NCBI RefSeq assembly: GCF_018968705.1
Contig: NZ_CP076668.1
Span: forward strand, 3,359,001 to 3,423,000
Length of the DNA: 64,000 nt
Source of the DNA: Pseudomonas lijiangensis
GTDB lineage: Bacteria; Pseudomonadota; Gammaproteobacteria; Pseudomonadales; Pseudomonadaceae
Direction of reading: 5' to 3'
Position 1 is the stretch's first letter, and each line of letters opens with the position of its first letter. The notes beneath the pieces are model-generated. The model saw only the letters and a program-made list of their open reading frames with translations. It was not told the DNA's origin and made no database searches. The translations under genes were made by a program, and so were the position numbers. Positions 60,316-64,000 of the stretch are shown piece by piece.

Positions 60316-63032
60316 TGGAGGCTCCGACCCAGGCCACACAGATCACTGCCTCCACCTGCTGCTACTGCGGCGTTGGCTGCGGCGTGCTGATCGAACATGA
60401 CGGACAGAACATTCTCGGAGTCAGTGGCGACCCGCAACATCCAGCCAACTTCGGCAAGCTGTGCAGCAAAGGCTCGACCCTGCACCTGACCGGCGACCTG
60501 TCGGCGCGGGCGCTTCACCCGCAACTGCGCCTGAGCAAAAGCCTGGCCCGCAGCAACACTGACTGGGATACGGCTCTGGAACATGCTGCCAATGTCTTCG
60601 CCGATACCATCAAGGAACACGGCCCCGACAGCGTGGCGTTCTATATTTCGGGGCAATTGCTGACCGAGGATTACTACGCCTTCAACAAGCTGGCCCGGGC
60701 ACTGGTGGGCACCAATAACATCGACAGCAATTCCCGGCTCTGCATGTCTTCGGCCGTGGTAGGCTACAAACGCAGCCTGGGCGCCGATGCGCCGCCGTGC
60801 AGTTACGAAGACATCGAGCTGAGCGATTGCGTGATGATTGTCGGCAGCAACATGGCCTACGCCCACCCGGTTCTGTTCCGACGGCTGGAAGAAGCCAGGA
60901 ACCGTCGGCCCGAGATGAAAATCATCGTGATAGACCCCAGGCGCACGGACACTTGCGAACTGGCGGACTTGCACCTGGCCATTCAGCCAGGCACTGACGT
61001 TGCGCTGTTTCACGGCATTCTGCATCTGCTGATTGACGAAGGCTTCACCGATCACGGCTTCATCGACGCCCACACCCAAGGCTATGCAGAACTGGAAAAC
61101 CTGGTTCGGAATTACCCGCCAGAGACCGTCGCCGAAACCTGCGGCATCGCCATCGAAGACCTGCGCGCCTGCGCACGATGGATTGGCCAGGCTCCCGGCT
61201 TCCTGTCGCTCTGGTGCATGGGTTTGAACCAGTCCACAGCCGGCAGCGCCAAGAACAGCGCGCTGATCAACCTGCATCTGGCCACCGGCCAGATCGGCCG
61301 CCCCGGCGCAGGCCCCTTCTCGCTCACCGGCCAGCCCAACGCCATGGGCGGCCGCGAAACCGGCAGCCTGTCCAACCTGCTGCCAGGCCATCGTGAGGCT
61401 GCCAATGCCGAGCATCGCGCCGAAGTCGCCGAATACTGGGGAGTCGATGCGCTGCCAGCCACTCCCGGCCTGCCCGCCATCGACCTGTTCGAGCAGTTGC
61501 GTACAGGCAAGGTCAAAGCGCTATGGATCGCCTGCACCAACCCGGCCCAATCGCTGCCCGATCAGCAAAGGATCAGGGAAGCATTGAGCACATGCCCGTT
61601 CGTGGTATTACAGGAAGCTTTCCAGACCACTGAAACCGCACGTTTCGCCGACCTGTTGCTGCCCGCCGCCAGTTGGGGCGAAAAGGAAGGCACCGTCACC
61701 AACTCGGAACGACGCCTCTCCAACGTGCGCAAGGCCATTCCCGCTCCAGGCCTGGCACGTCCCGACTGGGCAATCACCGTGGATTTCGCGCAACGCCTGG
61801 AGCGCAGGCTGCGGCCCGGTACTCCTGCCCTCTTCGATTTCACACGTCCCGATCAGCTATTCGATGAGTACAAGGTTCTGACACAGGGCCGTGATCTGGA
61901 CATGTCCGGCATCGACCGCGCCCTTATCGACCGCCTCGGCCCACAACAATGGCCTTTCCCCCAAGGCGCTCGCGAGGGCACCGCCCGCCTCTACAGCAAT
62001 GGTGTCTTCCCGACCGCTTCGGGGCGGGCGCAATTTGTCTGCGATGCTTATGTCGCGGCCAAAGAGCTGCCCGACGCACAGTATCCACTGACCCTCAATA
62101 CCGGCCGACTGCGCGATCAATGGCATGGGATGAGCCGTACCGGCACCGCCGCCCGCCTGTTTGGCCATGTCAGTGAAGCCATACTGGGCCTGCATCCGCA
62201 AGAAATGGAACGCTATGAGTTGGCGTCAGGTGATCTGGTTCATCTGCATAGCCGTCGTGGCGATCTGGTGGTGCCCGTCAGCAGCGATGATGGCGTTCGT
62301 CCGGGTCAGGCATTTCTGCCGATGCACTGGGGCGACCGGTTTCTCAAGGGAGGCATCAATGTACTGACTCAACCCGCCTTTGACCCGCTGTCCAAACAAC
62401 CGGAACTCAAATATTCCGGGGTACGCCTCGAGAAAGCAGACTTGCCCTGGCAATTCTTCGCCTTGATCGAAGGTGATGTGCAAAGCCACCTGACGGCGCT
62501 TCGTCCGCTGTTTGACACATTTGCCTATGCCAGCCTGGGACTGATCGGTCGCGAGCGCCCTGCACTCGTGATAAGGGCAGCCAATCCCGAGGCACCTGAG
62601 CATTCGCTGCTGGAAGACATTGATCGTCTGCTGGGCCTCGATGAAGGTCCGGTCATGGCCTACGACGATCCAAAACGTGCCATCGGCAAGCGGATTCGCC
62701 TCGATGACGGCCACATCACCGCCTTGCGCCTGGCTGGAGAAACCCTCGCTCAGCACTGGCTGCAGAATCTTTGGCTACAAGGTCGGGTGGATGAGCAACT
62801 GCGCCGCTGGATGCTGGCGCCGATCAGCACGGAACCGGGCAAAAATGCCTCTCAGGCCCGCGACAGAATCCTCTGCAACTGCAAGAACGTCAGTCAGAGT
62901 GCAATCATGAAAGGAATAGACAACGGCCTGGATTTGAACCAGCTGAAAACACAGCTCGGTTGCGGAACCCAGTGCGGCTCATGTGTGCCGGAAATAAAAA
63001 GGCTGATAAGCGCTGTGGTACTGACGGATTGA
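60306..63032 (+). CDS. nasA: Assimilatory nitrate reductase, catalytic subunit
   Basis: The enzyme reduces nitrate to nitrite in the cytoplasm for nitrogen assimilation. The 908-residue protein has an N-terminal 4Fe-4S site (CCYCGVGC and a later LCSKG, residues 18-54), the Mo-bis-MGD domain (NSRLCMSSAVVGYK, GQPNAMGGRETGSLS), a molydopterin dinucleotide-binding domain (LNTGRLRDQWHGMSRTG) and a C-terminal BFD-like [2Fe-2S] domain (ILCNCKNVSQ, CGTQCGSCVPEI). The extra C-terminal cluster is typical of NasA in Pseudomonas and Klebsiella. GAGG precedes the ATG at 60306; ATG at 60312 is also possible. No nirBD is in the window. Confidence 0.95.
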   Translation: MRMMEAPTQATQITASTCCYCGVGCGVLIEHDGQNILGVSGDPQHPANFGKLCSKGSTLHLTGDLSARALHPQLRLSKSLARSNTDWDTALEHAANVFADTIKEHGPDSVAFYISGQLLTEDYYAFNKLARALVGTNNIDSNSRLCMSSAVVGYKRSLGADAPPCSYEDIELSDCVMIVGSNMAYAHPVLFRRLEEARNRRPEMKIIVIDPRRTDTCELADLHLAIQPGTDVALFHGILHLLIDEGFTDHGFIDAHTQGYAELENLVRNYPPETVAETCGIAIEDLRACARWIGQAPGFLSLWCMGLNQSTAGSAKNSALINLHLATGQIGRPGAGPFSLTGQPNAMGGRETGSLSNLLPGHREAANAEHRAEVAEYWGVDALPATPGLPAIDLFEQLRTGKVKALWIACTNPAQSLPDQQRIREALSTCPFVVLQEAFQTTETARFADLLLPAASWGEKEGTVTNSERRLSNVRKAIPAPGLARPDWAITVDFAQRLERRLRPGTPALFDFTRPDQLFDEYKVLTQGRDLDMSGIDRALIDRLGPQQWPFPQGAREGTARLYSNGVFPTASGRAQFVCDAYVAAKELPDAQYPLTLNTGRLRDQWHGMSRTGTAARLFGHVSEAILGLHPQEMERYELASGDLVHLHSRRGDLVVPVSSDDGVRPGQAFLPMHWGDRFLKGGINVLTQPAFDPLSKQPELKYSGVRLEKADLPWQFFALIEGDVQSHLTALRPLFDTFAYASLGLIGRERPALVIRAANPEAPEHSLLEDIDRLLGLDEGPVMAYDDPKRAIGKRIRLDDGHITALRLAGETLAQHWLQNLWLQGRVDEQLRRWMLAPISTEPGKNASQARDRILCNCKNVSQSAIMKGIDNGLDLNQLKTQLGCGTQCGSCVPEIKRLISAVVLTD

Positions 63033-63060
63033 ATATCGATTCATCAAATCGCAGGCAAAG

Positions 63061-63089
63061 AAAAGCCCGGCATAAGCCGGGCTTTTCAT
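63061..63089. terminator. Bidirectional terminator between nasA and oprF
   Basis: AAAAGCCCGGC (63061-63071) and GCCGGGCTTTT (63076-63086) are perfect complements with a four-base ATAA loop. Confidence 0.95.
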
Positions 63090-63103
63090 TCAAAGCAGGC
63101 TAA

Positions 63104-64000
63104 TTACTTAGCTTGTGCTTCAACTTCAGCTTCTACGCGACGGTTTACTGCGCGGCCAGCTTCAGTTGCGTTGTCAGCAACTGGACGGGTTTCGCCGTAA
63201 CCAACCGAGTTTACGCGGTTAGCGCCAACACCATACTGGTTGACCAGAACTTGTTTAACGGCGCTAGCGCGACGCTCGGACAGTTTCTGGTTGTAAGCGT
63301 CAGGACCGACGGAGTCAGTGTGACCTTCAACAGTGGTGGTGGTTTGTGGGTACTGTTGCATGAAGTCAGCGAGGTTTTTGATGTCGCCGTAGCTGTTAGG
63401 CTTGACCACAGCTTTGTCGAAGTCGAACTTGACGTCCAGCTCAACACGAACCACTTCAGCAACTGCCGGGCAGCCATCAGCGTCAACAGTTACGTTGGCT
63501 GGGGTGTTAGGGCACTTGTCGACGTTGTCGCACACGCCGTCGTTGTCACTGTCGGAGCAGACTTCAGCAACTGGAGCAGCTACTGGAGCTGCTTCGGTTT
63601 TCTTGCTGCCGCCACCGAAGTTTACGCCGATACCGACGCTAGGAGCCCACTCGGTCTCGCCTTGGTCGATGTTGTACTGGGCTTCAACGCCAGCACGAGC
63701 ATAGAAGTTGTCGGTGAAGTACAGCTTGGCACCGCCGCCAACGTTGGCGAAGGTGGAACCGTTACGACCACCACGGCCAGTCTGACCGATGCTCTGATCG
63801 GAGAAACCTGCAGACACGTACGGACGCAGCATGTCGCCTGGGTTGTTGAAGTGGTACAGAGCGTCCAGGGCAGTGTTGGAGCCCTTGATGTTCTTGCCAT
63901 CGTCGCCACGAGCATTGTGAACTTCGTCGTAGCCCAGACGCAGTTCAACGTCGTCAGTCAGGAAGTAACCGATCGAACCGCCGAACAGGTTGCCGTCGTT
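63104..64000 (-). CDS. oprF: Major outer-membrane porin OprF, 5' end cut off by window
   Basis: OprF anchors the outer membrane to peptidoglycan and acts as a slow general porin. The visible 298 residues include the end of the N-terminal beta barrel (GGSIGYFLTDDVELRLGYDE, YARAGVEAQYNIDQGE), a cysteine-rich linker (EVCSDSDNDGVCDNVDKCPN) with four cysteines in all, and the OmpA C-terminal domain (TTTVEGHTDSVGPDAYNQKL, ERRASAV). The reading frame is open to the window edge; about 45-60 N-terminal residues are missing. Confidence 0.96.
   Translation of the reverse strand, partial: NDGNLFGGSIGYFLTDDVELRLGYDEVHNARGDDGKNIKGSNTALDALYHFNNPGDMLRPYVSAGFSDQSIGQTGRGGRNGSTFANVGGGAKLYFTDNFYARAGVEAQYNIDQGETEWAPSVGIGVNFGGGSKKTEAAPVAAPVAEVCSDSDNDGVCDNVDKCPNTPANVTVDADGCPAVAEVVRVELDVKFDFDKAVVKPNSYGDIKNLADFMQQYPQTTTTVEGHTDSVGPDAYNQKLSERRASAVKQVLVNQYGVGANRVNSVGYGETRPVADNATEAGRAVNRRVEAEVEAQAK

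Noticed and set aside
1..64000. CRISPR arrays, tRNA or rRNA genes, transposases, integrases
   Set aside because: I saw no regularly spaced direct repeats, no cloverleaf gene and no recombinase motif. The repeats found are palindromic dispersed elements.

Overview
The window looks like chromosomal DNA of a Pseudomonas, most likely from the P. syringae group. The evidence is the high-GC Pseudomonas-type coding, OprF and OprD-type porins, a DpkA-like reductase, a quinate/protocatechuate catabolic block, LexA boxes of the CTGT-N8-ACAG form, AlgU-type promoters, and dispersed palindromic repeats with arms typical of fluorescent pseudomonads. No phage, plasmid, transposase, CRISPR array, rRNA or tRNA gene is visible. 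Species is inferred, not proven.

Layout. 1-4.5 kb: infC (3' end cut off) and thrS on the minus strand with a structured thrS leader, then small stress-type genes (secreted protein, cold-shock protein, I78-like lipoprotein). 4.5-11.5 kb: a ribose operon on the minus strand (rbsB-A-C-R-K-D) ending in an exported nucleoside hydrolase, with an RbsR-type operator. 11.7-14.7 kb: two genes or operons with LexA boxes (DUF1654 gene plus endonuclease I; a 62-residue protein) around a ParD-like/methionine aminopeptidase pair. 14.7-22 kb: dpkA, an orphan fecR, a winged-helix gene, a Kef-type antiporter and a glycosyltransferase. 21-23.6 kb: moeA, moaB and mobA for molybdenum cofactor. 23.6-25 kb: an AlgU-type lipoprotein gene and an RluA-type pseudouridine synthase.

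25.2-38.9 kb is a catabolic region. A shikimate-dehydrogenase paralogue, a TetR regulator, QuiC (3-dehydroshikimate to protocatechuate), an MFS transporter and an OprD-type porin adjoin pcaQ-pcaH-pcaG-pcaK-pcaB-pcaC. PcaR-like boxes sit before quiC and oprD, and a PcaQ box sits before pcaH. No pcaD, pcaIJ or pcaF is present, so the last steps must be encoded elsewhere.

39-57.7 kb is mostly core and signalling: acyltransferase, yqjDEK-like operon, EAL phosphodiesterase, dGTPase, a BvgS-like hybrid kinase with two response regulators, yggL, dacB, a CHASE-PAS-GGDEF cyclase, rlmKL, rmf and pyrD. 59-63 kb is an assimilatory nitrate reductase operon whose leader has two hexaloop hairpins and a terminator, the layout of an ANTAR antitermination target; moeA, moaB and mobA could serve this enzyme. 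The window ends inside oprF.

The most interesting signals are in RNA leaders and regulatory DNA: thrS hairpins that display threonine anticodons, the ANTAR-type nas leader, the LexA-box genes, and the ParD-like/MAP pair with a long palindromic operator.
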